This document shows positions 23,442 to 34,567 of a stretch of 64,000 bases of DNA, piece after piece. How positions within the stretch are numbered: position 1 is the first letter of the stretch; the number at the start of each line of letters is the position of its first letter. This DNA comes from Aselliscus stoliczkanus (lineage: Eukaryota > Chordata > Mammalia > Chiroptera > Hipposideridae): NCBI GenBank assembly GCA_033961575.1, contig CM066737.1, positions 64,376,771 through 64,440,770 on the forward strand. The letters run 5' to 3'. Under the pieces are notes generated by a model, which saw only the letters and a list, made by a program, of their open reading frames with translations, was not told the DNA's origin and did no database searches. The translations under genes and the position numbers were made by a program.

Positions 23442-23955
23442 TACATGTTTAAAACCTTCAGTGGCTTCCTATTTCTATTAATACAAAGACAATTTTTTTA
23501 ACCTTGTGTGCAAGGCCATGTATATCTAACCCTTAATTGTATTTCTACCTTGATTTTGCTCTCTTATAGCCACCTGAGCTTTCCCAATTATTCATATTCA
23601 CTATCCTCTCCCCTCCCCCAGTGTATTTGAACTTGTTTTTCCCTCTGTTCAGATCTCTTTTCTCTTTGTCTAATTGACACCTACTCTTCCTTCAAAAGTA
23701 TAACGCCTCTATTATTTAATCATACGATGCCAAGCATTTCTCCTACATGGTGTTTATCGAGTTTTACATTTATTTGTGACTGTGATTTGTGATTATGTTT
23801 AAATGTCCCTGTATTTTTGCCTCTAGATCTAGACCTTAAGTTACATGTAGGTAGGACTGTGGTTTGCCTCAACATTTTATCCTAGGCATAATACAATGCC
23901 TGACACACAATAGGAACTCAAGATTTATTAAATGAATGGGTTCATACAATAATAA
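23442..23955. other. No gene seen; possible old repeat
   Basis: The stretch near 23860-23935 (CATAATACAATGCCTGACAC and ATTTATTAAATGAATGGG) resembles an old MIR-like 3' end, too weak to delimit. Confidence 0.35.
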
Positions 23956-23964
23956 ATATGCTAG

Positions 23965-24212
23965 GTGTTAATAATAGAAAGCATTTACTGAAGTTACTAT
24001 GTATTATGTTAAGTACTTAGAATGACTAAGTCATTTAAATCATCATAAAAACCCCATAAGATAGATATTGATATTACTCTTATTTTTCAAATGGTGAAAC
24101 TAAGATTCAGGATGGGAAGAAAATTATTCAGTTACACAATTAGTAAGCAACAGAACCATGATAAAAATTCAGATGATATGACTTTTTATCACCATACTAC
24201 ACTGTCTTCAAC
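23965..24212 (-). repeat. MIR
   Basis: Reverse MIR core: AAGTCATTTAAATCATCATA, ATTTTTCAAATGGTGAAACT and CAGTTACACAATTAGTAAGC in order. Confidence 0.75.
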
Positions 24213-24237
24213 ACGGACTATAAAAGACAATAACATA

Positions 24238-24801
24238 TGAGGTCGGACAATTAAGTTCAGGAACTTGTTGCAACGATGTTGCTAATCTTTTTTTAAATAT
24301 CAGAGAGATTGTTCATTATGAATTTGTACCAACTGGACAAACAATTAACCATGTTTACTATTTGGAAGTGCTGCAAAGGGTGCATGAAAAAGTTACACGA
24401 AAACAACCTGAACTTTTTGCCAACAATTCATGGCAATGCACCAACTCACATGGCAATGTCTGTGAGGGCGTTTTTAGCCAGTAAAAAAATAACTGTATTG
24501 GAACACCCTCCCTACTCACCTGATCTGGCTCCCAATGACTTCTTTCTTTAACTGAAGTTAAAGGAAATATTGAAAGGAAGACATTTTGATGACATTCAGG
24601 ACATCGAAGGTAATATGACGACAGCTCTGATGGCCATTCCAGAAAAATAGTTCTAAAATTGCTTTGAAGATGGACTAGGTATACTAGCATAGGCATAGCT
24701 TCCCAAGGGGAGTACTTCAAAGGTGACCATAGTGGTATTCAGCAATGAGGTATGTAGCACTTTTTCTAGGATGAGTTTGCGAACTAAGTTGTCAGACCTC
24801 A
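24238..24801 (+). mobile_element. Mariner transposon, internal-deletion derivative
   Basis: A 564-bp mariner with 21-bp imperfect terminal inverted repeats: TGAGGTCGGACAATTAAGTT at the left and, inverted, TGAGGTCTGACAACTTAGTT at the right. TA precedes it; the right TA has become AA. Autonomous mariners are about 1.3 kb, so roughly the first half of the transposase is missing. Once mobile in trans, now inactive. Confidence 0.9.
24308..24655 (+). pseudogene. Mariner transposase C-terminal remnant (D34D type)
   Basis: The catalytic-core remnant spans two frames. First comes IVHYEFVPTGQTIN and YYLEVLQRVHEKVTRKQPEL (from 24308). Then, after a frameshift near 24420, IHGNAPTHMAMSVRAFLA and LEHPPYSPDLAPNDFFL. 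Spacing from the glycine codon at 24432 to the aspartate at 24537 is 34 residues, the mariner D(34)D signature. The second catalytic aspartate is replaced by glycine (HDN to HGN). A stop follows DFFL. The remnant continues as KLKEILKGRHFDDIQDI. It cannot be active. Confidence 0.9.
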
Positions 24802-25837
24802 AAGATCTCCTGTCAACTGTCCATTGATAAATCATGTGATAGCCCTTCCTTGAATGATGCCAGGCATGATAAGATGTTAAATCAGAAAACATTTATGTTT
24901 TATGTGGATATATAAGTGGTTGATAATGGATTTGAAGTTCCTAACAGTGTTCTTTTGATGGTACAATGAAAGCCAAAAGAATAAATCTGTAATGAGAGAG
25001 TGTCAGATGCTATCACAGGATAGTGTATCAGTCAGAGTGCTGGTGGAAACTGCTTATAAACAAATACTTTGAGAGGATTTTAATAAAGGGTCTTTTTACA
25101 AAGTAGTACACATGCCAGAGCAAAATCATAAAGGACAGTGCAAGCTTGTGGCATTGGTAATGTGGGGGTGAGTGGGAGACAGTCAGTTAACTCCTTAGGT
25201 CTAAAATGGCAAGGGGAAAGGCATGAAAAGTGGAAATAGGAGAGAGCAGAAACTGTGTGGGGAGAGCATCCTGACAGGAGCTGTGACCTTCAGTCAAGGG
25301 CACAGCCAGCACATGGAGTCTACACAGAAGAAGCCAAAATACTACATATGCCACCTTGCTTCTCCCCACACCTGCTAGTGCCCTACCAGGCCTAACCATT
25401 AATCAACATCTATCCAAAGCCAGAGGACAAGGGGGTCCTGTTTATATGATCCATGCAGGCCGTCTCCTGAAACACAAGGCTGTGTAGCACATGGATATAA
25501 AAGATAACTGGAAACTATCTAGTACAGATGATAATATAGAGAATTTACATTATTTTTCCATAGTGCTTATTAAGCCACATCACTCTTTTCTCCCCATATC
25601 AGGCCAGCTCTGCTCTCAGTAGTGCCAATAATAACAAGGAAATAAAAACAGCAGTCCATGGCTGGGGACTTAGCATAAATGTGTCCCAGTAAATACTCGT
25701 CTAAAATTCCAAAATTTCTAAGTCCATTCAGACCAACCCCATGGCACACTTATTTGAACCCTTGGAGGGTGAGTGAAACCTCAAGGCTCTCACAAGAAGG
25801 GTGCTATTAAAATTCAAGGCATTGGACAAGCATCATT
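24802..25837. other. No gene seen; possible unassigned old repeat
   Basis: The segment 25020-25490 has a composition and a GTATCAGTCAGAGTGCTGG start that suggest an old interspersed repeat, but I cannot name it. The 70-residue minus frame at 25187-25399 has no family motif. Confidence 0.4.
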
Positions 25838-25906
25838 AAAATGATGTCTCTGTGGCCAGCCAAGTGGTTCAGTTGGTTAAGAGCTCGCTCAAGAGTGCGA
25901 GCTGAG

Positions 25907-26336
25907 GGCCCACCGAGTGGCACGTGTGTTAAGAGCTGGCTTGGGATGCCAGTGGCCTGGGTTCGGATCCCACATAGAGGGCCAGTGACACTGCCCTCTA
26001 CAGGTAACAACAGCTCCACCTGGAACTGGGCTGTGCGAGCCCTGGCATTGGTGTAGGCTGCAGCCCCTGCTGCAGTGGGCTGCCATAGGCTACAGTCAGT
26101 GGCCGGCAGCCAGCGTGAGCTGCCAATAGCTGCGGTGAGCGGCCGTCCAGAGGCCAGCAACTGATCTGCCTCATCCAGGAAGAGCACAATGACGATACCA
26201 ATATGGGCCAATGAAGCAACATCCTCTGCAACTAGACTGAAGAACAAAAAGACAGCAACTTGTCTGTTCCCCTTCCCCGATTCCCCAGTGCTGTTCCCCT
26301 CCCCCAATTTCCCAATAAAATCTTAAAAAAAAAAAA
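25907..26336 (+). mobile_element. Long SINE type A (inner), with TSD
   Basis: Starts GGCCCACCGAGTGGCACGTG, has a B-box-like GGGTTCGGATCCCA, a GC-rich body and a tail CCAATAAAATCTT followed by A's. TSD AAGAGTGCGAGCTGAG at 25891-25906 and 26337-26352, which is host SINE sequence. The overlapping 166-residue minus frame is read-through of the repeat. Confidence 0.93.
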
Positions 26337-26433
26337 AAGAGTGCGAGCTGAGCTCTAAGCAACAGCAGTTTGATGCCCAGCCCGAGCTGAGCTGCCGCTG
26401 AGCTGCCAACAGGTGGCAGGATGGCTCAGCTAA

Positions 26434-26435
26434 AA

Positions 26436-26475
<40 letters not shown>

Positions 26476-26486
26476 AAAAATAAAAT
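26434..26486. repeat. (AAAT)n tail of the outer SINE
   Basis: About ten AAAT units forming the A-rich tail. Its translation gives the FIYLFIYLF frames on the minus strand, which are artefacts. Confidence 0.95.
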
Positions 26487-26501
26487 AAAATGATGTCTCT
26501 G

Positions 26502-27370
26502 GCCTCCACTCTGATTTCTGACCCAAGGTGCATTCAACACAGATAGGTAAAACTGGTGCTCTCTCTGGCTCACATTATATTTGGTATGTTGTGGAATAGC
26601 TATGATAATATATAACACTCTTCTTATGCAGAGTTAGAACACAAAGGAAGTTTCAACCTCCAACTGTTTGTCACACAAAAAGCTGCTTGCTTACCTGGTG
26701 AACAGAGTGAAACTGGTTTGGCTTAAATTAAATTGCCTGATGCTTTTGATGCTCTGCTAGATCACTCTGTGTTATGGGTGCCAATTTCAACACCTGGAAA
26801 ATGAGAAAAGATATTATCAAATATTAATGAAAGTTGCACACCTTAAATCCCCAATATCCAAATGAATATTTACTCCAGGTCTTCACATGCTGGGATGTGA
26901 ACACTCCATCTTGATTAGTTCTCAATTTCTTCTGCTGAATTTTATATTGCTGAAATTAATAATGCCAATAATTATGTAATCAAGCAGGAATGCTAATAAT
27001 GGCTGTCAGGCATAACATTTTGATAAGACTGGCTGAGAAAAGATGAGGATATAAGACAAAGGATATAACGCTATTATAATAGAGGCTCAGAGGAAATTGA
27101 AAATAGCTTTAAAAATTATTTCAAATGAGGGAAATCTTGGGGAAAAAGTAAACCTTAAATCAGTAAATCTTATTAATTTAATCACATCTAATTTTACTTT
27201 GTTGAGCACTGGATCTTCTATTTACATTTAAAACAAAATTCTGAGAAAGTCAATGTTTCAGAAACAAGGATGTATTTTCCTCGTGAATTATCTAAAAAAG
27301 GATTCACATTGTTTATTTTGTCTACCTCTCTAGTGAATAGAGCACAAAAATGAATACAATAATGATTAAG
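26502..27370. other. No gene seen
   Basis: AT-rich unassigned DNA. Confidence 0.45.
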
Positions 27371-27374
27371 ATAA

Positions 27375-27600
27375 TTATTTAGGAATTAGACACTGTCAAG
27401 GTTCTGTCATTTACCATCTGTGTGACCTTGACAGGTTATTCAATTCTTTTGAGTCTCCTTTTCCTTATCTGTACCATTGAAGTGACAAATGTTTAACTCC
27501 TTAAAATGTAAAGTAGATTAAGAGAGATGAGGTATATAAAATACTTAGCTCAGTGTTTGGCACATAACAAGTACTCAATAAATAGTAGTTTACTATTATC
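27375..27600 (+). repeat. MIR
   Basis: Sense MIR: CATTTACCATCTGTGTGACC, TTATTCAATTCTTTTGAGTC, TTATCTGTACCATTGAAGTG, and the 3' part CAGTGTTTGGCACATAACAA with ACTCAATAAATAGTAG. One of the best preserved MIRs here. Confidence 0.85.
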
Positions 27601-27665
27601 ATGTTTTGATGCTTTGATGTTTTAGAACCTAGAATTAGTTTATGAGTAGAAAGAATAATGGCTTT

Positions 27666-27690
27666 GCGTGTGTGTGTGTGTGTGTGCGCG
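27666..27690. repeat. (GT)n/(GC) tract
   Basis: Short alternating GT tract ending in GCGCGC. Confidence 0.9.
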
Positions 27691-28454
27691 CTCTGGTTTA
27701 ACAGATGTTGGGAAGTCTCTTGGACCCAAAATATTTCTATATACTAGTACCACATTGCCTTAAGTTTCAACAAAATAATTGCTTCTTGAGTAATTTTTCT
27801 GGAGTAATATTTTAAAATATAAATACATCAGGGGGGATAACATATTAAAATGTTATCGCACACTGCACTTTTCCCAAAGGAGGCACCTTGAGATAAGGAG
27901 AATGCAAAAGCTTTGGCAATGGAGAGAGAACTAAGGCAAACTGCCTACTTCACTGGTCTCCCTAGAACTGGTATTTCCTTTTAGTTCACCAGACAGTGAA
28001 TGGTTGATTATAAGACTAGAGGATGATTAAGATTCCAGGTGGACTGGAATCTTCTGGTCCCTTTGTGGAGTTTGTTTTGCCTCTAGAAGATATCAGAAGG
28101 GACTACATACTTCCTTAGCTGGACTCTCATCTATTCATTTAGAACAGCCAATTGCAATTCTCAAATTTCTGACCCTCCCATCCCCTCTAGGTTATTTCAA
28201 GGTAATTGGTAACTTAAGCTGATAATTTCAATACACTATGTGACTACAGGGATACCATTATGAACTGGGTATTACAGAACTACCAAGGAGCCACATGCAA
28301 CTTCTACTGGGTATATAGAAATAAAGGAGAGTAAGGACTACTTTAGAGAGAAACCTTAGCCACAGGGAGATACTGGTATAAGGTTGAAACTGAGGTGTTT
28401 CGCCTTTCCTGGAGTACTAAAATTGATCTAGGATGTAAATATTAAGAAATGATA
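27691..28454. other. No gene seen
   Basis: Unassigned sequence. Confidence 0.45.
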
Positions 28455-28870
28455 GGGCTGGCTTAGTGGTGCGTTGGTTAGGAGTTGGCTTGGGATACCA
28501 GCTCTGAGCAGCAGGGTCCCGGTTTGGATCTCAAATGAGGGCCAGTGATGCTGGGTCCTTTATAGCTAAAATGGTGAACAACAGCCCAACATGGAGCTGG
28601 GCTGCTGTGTGTTGCCAGCGACAGTGTAGGCTGCAGTGGGGCTAGCCGGCATGAGCTTTCGTGAGCTGCCGTGACCCCCTGTGAGCGGCCATTCAATGGC
28701 CAGTGAGCAACTGCCTCACCAGGGAAGAGCACAATGATAATATCAACATGGGCCAGTGAAATGATGTCATGCCCAACTGGACTGAGGAACAAAAAAACAG
28801 CAGCTTGTCTGTTCCTCATCCCCAATTCCCTTTCCCCAATTCCCCAATAAAATCTTAAAAAAAAAAAAAA
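28455..28870 (+). mobile_element. Long SINE type A
   Basis: Starts GGGCTGGCTTAGTGGTGCGT, has a body matching the other type A copies and a tail CCAATAAAATCTT plus A's. A clear TSD was not found, so the flanks may have decayed. The 115-residue minus frame across it is a repeat artefact. Confidence 0.88.
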
Positions 28871-30125
28871 GATAAATTTGTGGTTTTATCAGACCCTCCT
28901 AAAGACACACACATAAATGATCATTATATTGAAGTATGTCATCAACTCTGAAAGAGAATGCTTGAAATCTCTTATGTTTGAAATCTATAGGTAGGGCAAC
29001 TTCTTAAAACTATGGCAGATGTTTTTCAATGGAATCAACACCTAATGCTATGTATACAAGAAGTATATAAGTGTTACAGGTTTAATTCATTTAAACTTTC
29101 TTGAAAGTAATATTTGGTTGTTCAGTAAAGGGTAGAGAGTTTTGTTCTGTGTTGTTCCTGTGGAGATAAAGCTAACTCTTCTAAGAACCCTATTGCCTGT
29201 AGGAAGTGGCCCTTGGCCTCTTATTTCATTCCTCTAATGTAGACTATTTCCATTTTCCATTTGTTTTTTTTAAGCAAGTAAGCAATCTAGTCACATTTGT
29301 GTAGGGTGTCTATGACAATACTTGACTAATAAAATTAGGTAGAATAAGAGTACTTTTGAAATTCACTTCATTTATTTGTGCTCAAAAGAGAATAGCTTTA
29401 CAATATTTATAGGACAGTTGCCCCAAAATGGATATTTGGCATAATATCCATTATCCAATATCAACTGCTATTGCAGCATTTTTTTTAATAGGAAACACAA
29501 AATGATCACCTGAGTAAGCCATTGCAATAAAATTGCTTGATAGAACAAGCTTATTTTTTTTTTCAAAGTGAGAGGCAACAAGCATTTATTTGAGGTTAAC
29601 ACAATAGCTATTTGGATGCACTGATTCAGGCAGAAACCCAAATAGTGTCCCAATTAGGAGACAAAGGCAAAGTGAATTTATGAGAAAGGGAAGGGAAACA
29701 GTTACACCAACAGAAGGAAGGTGTTTCTATTGGTGCAGATCGCATAACACAGTGATGTTAATTCTAGATATTGTTTTTAATTTTCAGTCTGGCAGTCATT
29801 AGTTCAGTAGTCATAATGACTGCTTTTTTGTTATCTTTGCAAACAGTTCTTGGGACACAGTGTTACTTTAGGCCTAGTCTGAAGGTTATTTTGCCCTGTT
29901 TTAACACTCCTAAGATTTGAGGCATAAGATGTACAAGACAGTTTTTCTGTCATGGCAGCTCCAGCTCCATTTTAAAGTGGCTCCATTTATTTTATTTTAT
30001 TTTTGACTATTAGTTACCATTAATTTACCATCACTAAGTTATTTGCTATTTTCCTTCTATATGACAATAAATGGATGCTCATGAAAGATCCATAACATGT
30101 ATATTCCATGGGTTCTTTGACTCTT
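28871..30125. other. No gene seen
   Basis: AT-rich unassigned DNA with a short TTTTA-rich stretch near 29985-30005. Confidence 0.45.
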
Positions 30126-30129
30126 ATTG

Positions 30130-30356
30130 TATTCCCACTCCAGCTTATGAATCAACAGGACCCAGGTCTCCTCGAGCTCTGAATTCACTGCCCTGGGCTC
30201 TGGCACAGGGACAGTGACTTGGGGAGGTGGGGGCATCGGAGGCATAGAGGATTAAGACTGAGGTGTGTGGCTTTGGAGCAAGGGCTGGAGAACAGTTGCC
30301 ATTTTCCCTGTGTGGGGTCCTACTCCCATGCAGCTGGCAGGTGGGTGCCATCTATT
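30130..30356 (+). mobile_element. Isolated L1 5'UTR fragment
   Basis: Matches the 5'UTR of the downstream L1 at 31390-31545 in the same orientation. Shared landmarks are AAGACTGAG, a GTGGCTTTGG/GTGTCTTTGG pair, a GCAGGGACTGGAG-like run and GGTGCCATCT/GGCGCCATCT. No ORF1 follows. Confidence 0.65.
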
Positions 30357-30734
30357 AATTATTTTTAATAATTGAATTTTTTTGTAGAATGTTGTAAATT
30401 AAATATATTTTTGCCATACACATTAATGAAGAAACTACTGTAATAGTATTTGTACAAGTCTAAAAGCATTTTTAAGAATGAGTTTTTTGAAATTTCTTTC
30501 CATTTTCCTAAATCACTTTCAACTATGTCTATAGGAAATAGCTTAATGGAAAAAATGAGGTAGAAATTGGGACTGAAAGCTACCATTCATGATTTACAAA
30601 AAGAAAACAAAACTAGAATAGATGGTGATTTTCTTAGTCAAATAAAGGATTTCCTTTCTTGCCAGTCCTACTCAGCCTTGTCCTGAAAGTCCTATCTAGA
30701 GGACAAAGGAAGAGAAACACCTAAAAGGCGTATA

Positions 30735-30932
30735 GATTGGAAGGAAAGAAAGAAATCACCTTTATTTATAGACAACATAATTGCGTATGTAGAAAACCCC
30801 AAAGAATCTACAAAAACAGTCCTGAAACTAATAAACAACATAGTAAAGATGCAGGATACAAGGTCAATATTACAAAAGTCAATTGCTTTCCAACAGTGGA
30901 AAATTTGAATTTAATGAAAGAAAAAAATACCA
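30735..30932 (+). pseudogene. L1 ORF2 reverse-transcriptase fragment
   Basis: About 66 codons from the L1 RT catalytic region: in one frame TTTATAGACAACATAATTGC (FIDN where the active FADD motif should be), then YVENPKEST and further ...KLINN. The two catalytic aspartates of FADD are not preserved. Isolated fragment immediately upstream of the L1 5' end at 30938. Confidence 0.75.
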
Positions 30933-30943
30933 TTTGTGAAGGT

Positions 30944-30952
30944 CCAAGATGG
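30944..30952 (+). promoter_or_regulatory. YY1-like site at the L1 5' end
   Basis: CCAAGATGG within the first 15 bases of the element. In human L1 a CAAGATGG YY1 site at the same position sets the transcription start. Its presence supports 30938 as close to the true 5' end. Confidence 0.65.
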
Positions 30953-31637
30953 TGGGTTAGGTAAATGCTATGCCTGCTGCCTCCCAGATCACATTAAAAT
31001 TACAACTAAATTATAAAACAATCAACCTCAAGAATCATCTGAAGACTAGCTGAACAGAACCCCTATAACTAAGGATATAAAGAAGAGGCCACATTGAGAC
31101 TGGTAGGAGGAGCAGATATGCGAAACAGGCTGACCCCAAATACACAGATAGTGGTTCAATACTGGGAAGGTCACCTCAGTGGTGGAGGTCCCCCCTTTAA
31201 GAGGGAGGGTCCCAGTCCCACATCGGGTTCCCCAGCTTAGGGGTTCTATGCTGAGAAGAGGAGTCCCCACAACATCTAGCAGAGAAAGCAACAAGGATTC
31301 CATCTATCCGTACTGGTGAGACAGAAGGTGTCTGGAAACCCAGGCATCCTGTTAAAGTACTGCGCACAGACTCACTCGTTTGCATACACTCATCTGGGCT
31401 CCGGTGGTGGGGCAGCAATTCTAGAGGCATCAAACACATACGGGGAAAGACTGAGTTATGTGTCTTTGGTGCAGGGACTGGAGGGACAGCCACCATTGAC
31501 CCTGAGTGGAGTCCTCCTCATGTGTAAACTATAGGAGGGCGCCATCTTTCCTATGTGGAACCCTGCCCCACTAGACTGCAGTGGTCTAGGAAAATCCACA
31601 TGTGCACACCATCTTAATGACACACTGGGTCCCTCCC

Positions 31638-32350
31638 TGCCCAGTAAGTGCTGCATCACCAACGGCATGCTCAGTTGCTGGGAGGCCAGCCCCGCCCCCT
31701 AGCTGGAGAAGACTTTTACAGCAGCAGACAGCCTACAGTGGAACTTTCAGTGGTGGGCAGTCAGCCATAACTTGTGCTGCAGCCCCTCTTGGGTGGCTCT
31801 CAGGGACATGTGGGCCAGAGGTGAGCAGTGGCTGGCCACAATGTTTGCAGCACATTTTGTGAAGTGGGTCAGGCCCAGTCCTGGTGCAAGAAATGAATCT
31901 GCATTTGTAAAAACCACCACTCACAATCCATGACTCCCTGGTAGCCCACCCTGCCCAGCTAGCACTCCATCGTTGGGGACATTCTTGGATCATGGGTGGC
32001 TGGCCCCAACCCATAAGCTTAAGAAGACTTTTATAGCAGCAGAAGGCCTGAGGCAGTCTGGGGGAATTTTGGTGGTGGGCAGTCAGCTACAACTTGTGCT
32101 GCAGCCTCACTTGGGTGGTTCTTGGGGATCTGCGGGTCCAGTGAGAGAGGTGGCTGGCCGCAGTGTTCACAAGGCAATTTGTGAAGTGGTCACATGCCCG
32201 GCACTAGTGCAAGAACTGAATCTGAATTAACTTTGTAAAAACCACCAGCCATGCCTCGTGACTCCCTGGACCCAACCGTGCCCAGCTAATGCTGCATCAC
32301 CAGGGGCACTCTCAGCATAAGGTCAACCAGGCCGGCCCACACACCTAAGG
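31638..32350 (+). repeat. Tandem 5'UTR monomers of L1
   Basis: Two tandem units of 314 and 327 bp starting TGCCCAGTAAGTGCTGCATC (31638) and TGCCCAGCTAGCACTCCATC (31952), with a partial third starting TGCCCAGCTAATGCTGCATC (32279). Each full unit contains AAGACTTTTA, CAGCAGCAGA, GGTGGGCAGTCAGC, AACTTGTGCTGCAGCC and GTAAAAACCACCA in order. Units differ by substitutions and small indels. Confidence 0.85.
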
Positions 32351-32529
32351 CGGCTCTCTCAATGGCTGAGACTCATGGGTATCTGTCAGGTGGGAACAGG
32401 CCCAGGGGCATCCTGGGTCTTTTGGTAAGGTACCCCAGGCCCCATACTGGTGGCAGCTGGCCTTGGTTCACAGTGAGGGCACCCCCACATGCCTTCAGGT
32501 TCAGCACAGTCAGCAACCAGCCACATATA

Positions 32530-32612
32530 TTGGGTTGTAGGAAAAAAGTCATGACGCATTTTTGCAACAAAAAACATAGAAAAAATACATCATGACTTCT
32601 CCAACAACCCAA
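32530..32612. mobile_element. 79-bp-type mariner MITE, copy 2
   Basis: 83 bp between TA (32528-32529, 32613-32614). Ends TTGGGTTGTAGGAAAAAAGT and, inverted, TTGGGTTGTTGGAGAAGTCA. Inserted in the L1 5'UTR, so younger than that L1. Confidence 0.9.
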
Positions 32613-32802
32613 TAGCTTTGTAGTTCCTGCCAGGTAGCCCCAGAATGGTCACAGCCAAGGCTGAAATTGGCCTGGAGAGGAGCCCCTCCCAAGAGACACA
32701 AGAAAGAACATACCCAGAGGTGGGCTTAACACCACACCAGAGCACTACCTAATACACAGAAGCAAACACAGAGAGACAGCCAGAGTGAAGAAACACAGAA
32801 AC

Positions 32803-33510
32803 ATGTCCCAAATAAAAGAACAGGATAAGTCTTCCAGAAACACAACTAAATGAAATGGAGGCAATCAACCTACCAGAGACAGATTTTAAAACACTGGTTA
32901 TAAGATGCTTAAGGAACTTAGGATATCTCAATAGGAACCTCCAAAACTGAAAAACAAAGAAAACAAAGACTGAAAAATACACAACAGAATGTTCAAGAAC
33001 ATTGGGACAACTACTGAAGGTATAACATATGCATAATGGGAATACCAGAAGTAAAAGAAACCAACAGAAGAAATATTTGAAACAATAATGACTGAGAATT
33101 TTCTCCAAATTAATGTCAGACACCCAACCACAAATACAGGAAACTCAGAGAATGCCACACAGCATTAAAAAAAAATAGCTACACCTATGCATATCATATA
33201 CAAACTTCAAAAATTGAAGATAAATTTAAAATACTGAAAGAAGCTAGAGGGAAAAAAAATCACCTTCCTTATAGAGGAGGAAAGAGAATTGCAATCAACT
33301 TCTGAGAAACCATGAATGCAAGAAGAGAGTGGAGTGAAATATTTAAAGTGATAGAAAAAGCCTACCAACTTAGAAATCTAGACCTAGTGAAAAACTTTCT
33401 CAGAGAAACCGAAACATTCTCAGACAAACAAAAATTGAGGGACTTTGTTGCCAAAAGACTTGCCTTGCAAGAAATATTAAAAGAAGTTCTTCAGTGAGAT
33501 GGGCAATAAT
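32803..33510 (+). pseudogene. L1 ORF1 remnant
   Basis: Begins MSQIKEQDKSS at 32803 and meets a stop after 16 codons. The C-terminal part at 33312-33497 (MNARREWSEIFKVIEK, then FSDKQKLRDFVAKRLALQ) matches the end of the older L1M-type ORF1, longer at the C-terminus than the ORF1 at 11.2-12.0 kb. Multiple stops and shifts. Not functional. Confidence 0.75.
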
Positions 33511-33979
33511 ATAGGTTAGAAATTTGGATCTATATAAAGAAAGGAAGAGCAACAAAGGAAGAATAAATGAAGGGAAAATAAAAACTTATTCTTAATTGAT
33601 CTAACAGGTAACCATTTGTTTTAAGAAATAGCAACAATGCATTCTATTTTATACACACACATGCTTAGGCATGAGTGAAATACATGATAGCAATGATACA
33701 AGGGACAGCAGGGAGGAATTAGAAATATTTTGTTATTATAAATTACATTCATTGCCCATGAAATGATATAGTGTCATTTGAAAGCAGACTTGTATTATTT
33801 ATAAAGGGATATTGCAAACTCTGAGGAAACCACTTAAAAATAAAAAGAAGTATAATTGATATGCTTAAGAAGGCCAAAAAGTGGAATAATATAAAATGCT
33901 CCCTTAAACCCACAAAAGGTAAAAATGTGTAGAAGACAAAAATGGGAAAAGGAACAAGGACAACAAATAGAAAACAGCA

Positions 33980-34567
33980 ACAAATATGATAGGTATTAAT
34001 CCAGGTATATTAATGATTACTTTAAACATCAATAGTCTAAATATATATCAATTAAAATACAGAGATTGTCAGAGTAGGTAAAAAAACAAGACCCAACTAT
34101 AAGTTGTCTACAAGATATCTATGCTTGTATAATGACACAGGTTAAAGTAAAGGGATGGAGAAAGATATATCTTCCTAACACTAATCAGAAAAAAGCAGGA
34201 AAGCAGAAGTAGCTACATTAATTTCAGACAGAAGGACTTCAGAGCAAGGAAAGTACTCAGAGATAAAGAGGTGCATTACATAATGATAAAGGGGTAAATA
34301 TTCCGAAAGGATGCAGCAACCCTTAATGTTTATGCGTCTAACAACAGAGCATCAAACTGAGTGAGATAAAAACTGGTAGAACTGCAAGGAGAAATAAATA
34401 CATCCACTATCATAGTTGGAGTCTTCAACATCCCTCTGTCAGAAACGGATAGACCCTGCAGGCAGATAATCCATAAAATGAACTCAAGAGCAACATCAAT
34501 TAACTGGATATAATTGACAAGTGTAGGCTAATTCATTCCACGACACCAGCATACACATTCTTCTCTG
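33980..34567 (+). pseudogene. L1 ORF2 endonuclease-domain remnant
   Basis: Sense landmarks of ORF2: ATCAATAGTCTAAATATATA (the NVNGL region), ACAAGACCCAACTATAAGTT, and ATAGTTGGAGTCTTCAACAT where GDFNTP should be encoded (now GVFNIP). Several stops. The domain ends before its SDH motif. Confidence 0.75.

Larger units (their letters stand above)
25853..26486 (+). mobile_element. SINE type B (outer), split by another SINE, with TSD
   Basis: Head GGCCAGCCAAGTGGTTCAGT at the left; after the inner insertion it continues AGCTCTAAGCAACAGCAG to GGCAGGATGGCTCAGC and an AAAT-repeat tail. TSD AAAATGATGTCTCTG at 25838-25852 and 26487-26501. Intact length without the insertion is about 190 bp. Confidence 0.92.
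30938..34567 (+). mobile_element. L1 with intact 5' end, 3'-truncated
   Basis: A plus-strand L1: long 5'UTR (30938-32802) with tandem monomers, ORF1 (about 32803-33510), an inter-ORF region, and the ORF2 endonuclease start (about 33980-34567). It stops after ATACACATTCTTCTC in the endonuclease domain. Truncation at the 3' end is the reverse of the usual L1 pattern and points to later deletion or rearrangement. A 79-bp MITE sits in its 5'UTR. Confidence 0.85.

Noticed and set aside
25807..26307. 166-residue minus-strand ORF
   Set aside because: Runs across the nested SINE pair; repeat-derived, no family signature.
26430..26618. Minus-strand frames with FIYLFIYLF as a membrane protein
   Set aside because: Direct translation of the AAAT repeat tail of a SINE.
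30057..30351. Proline-rich minus-strand frames as exons
   Set aside because: Antisense of an L1 5'UTR fragment; no splice-site or family support.
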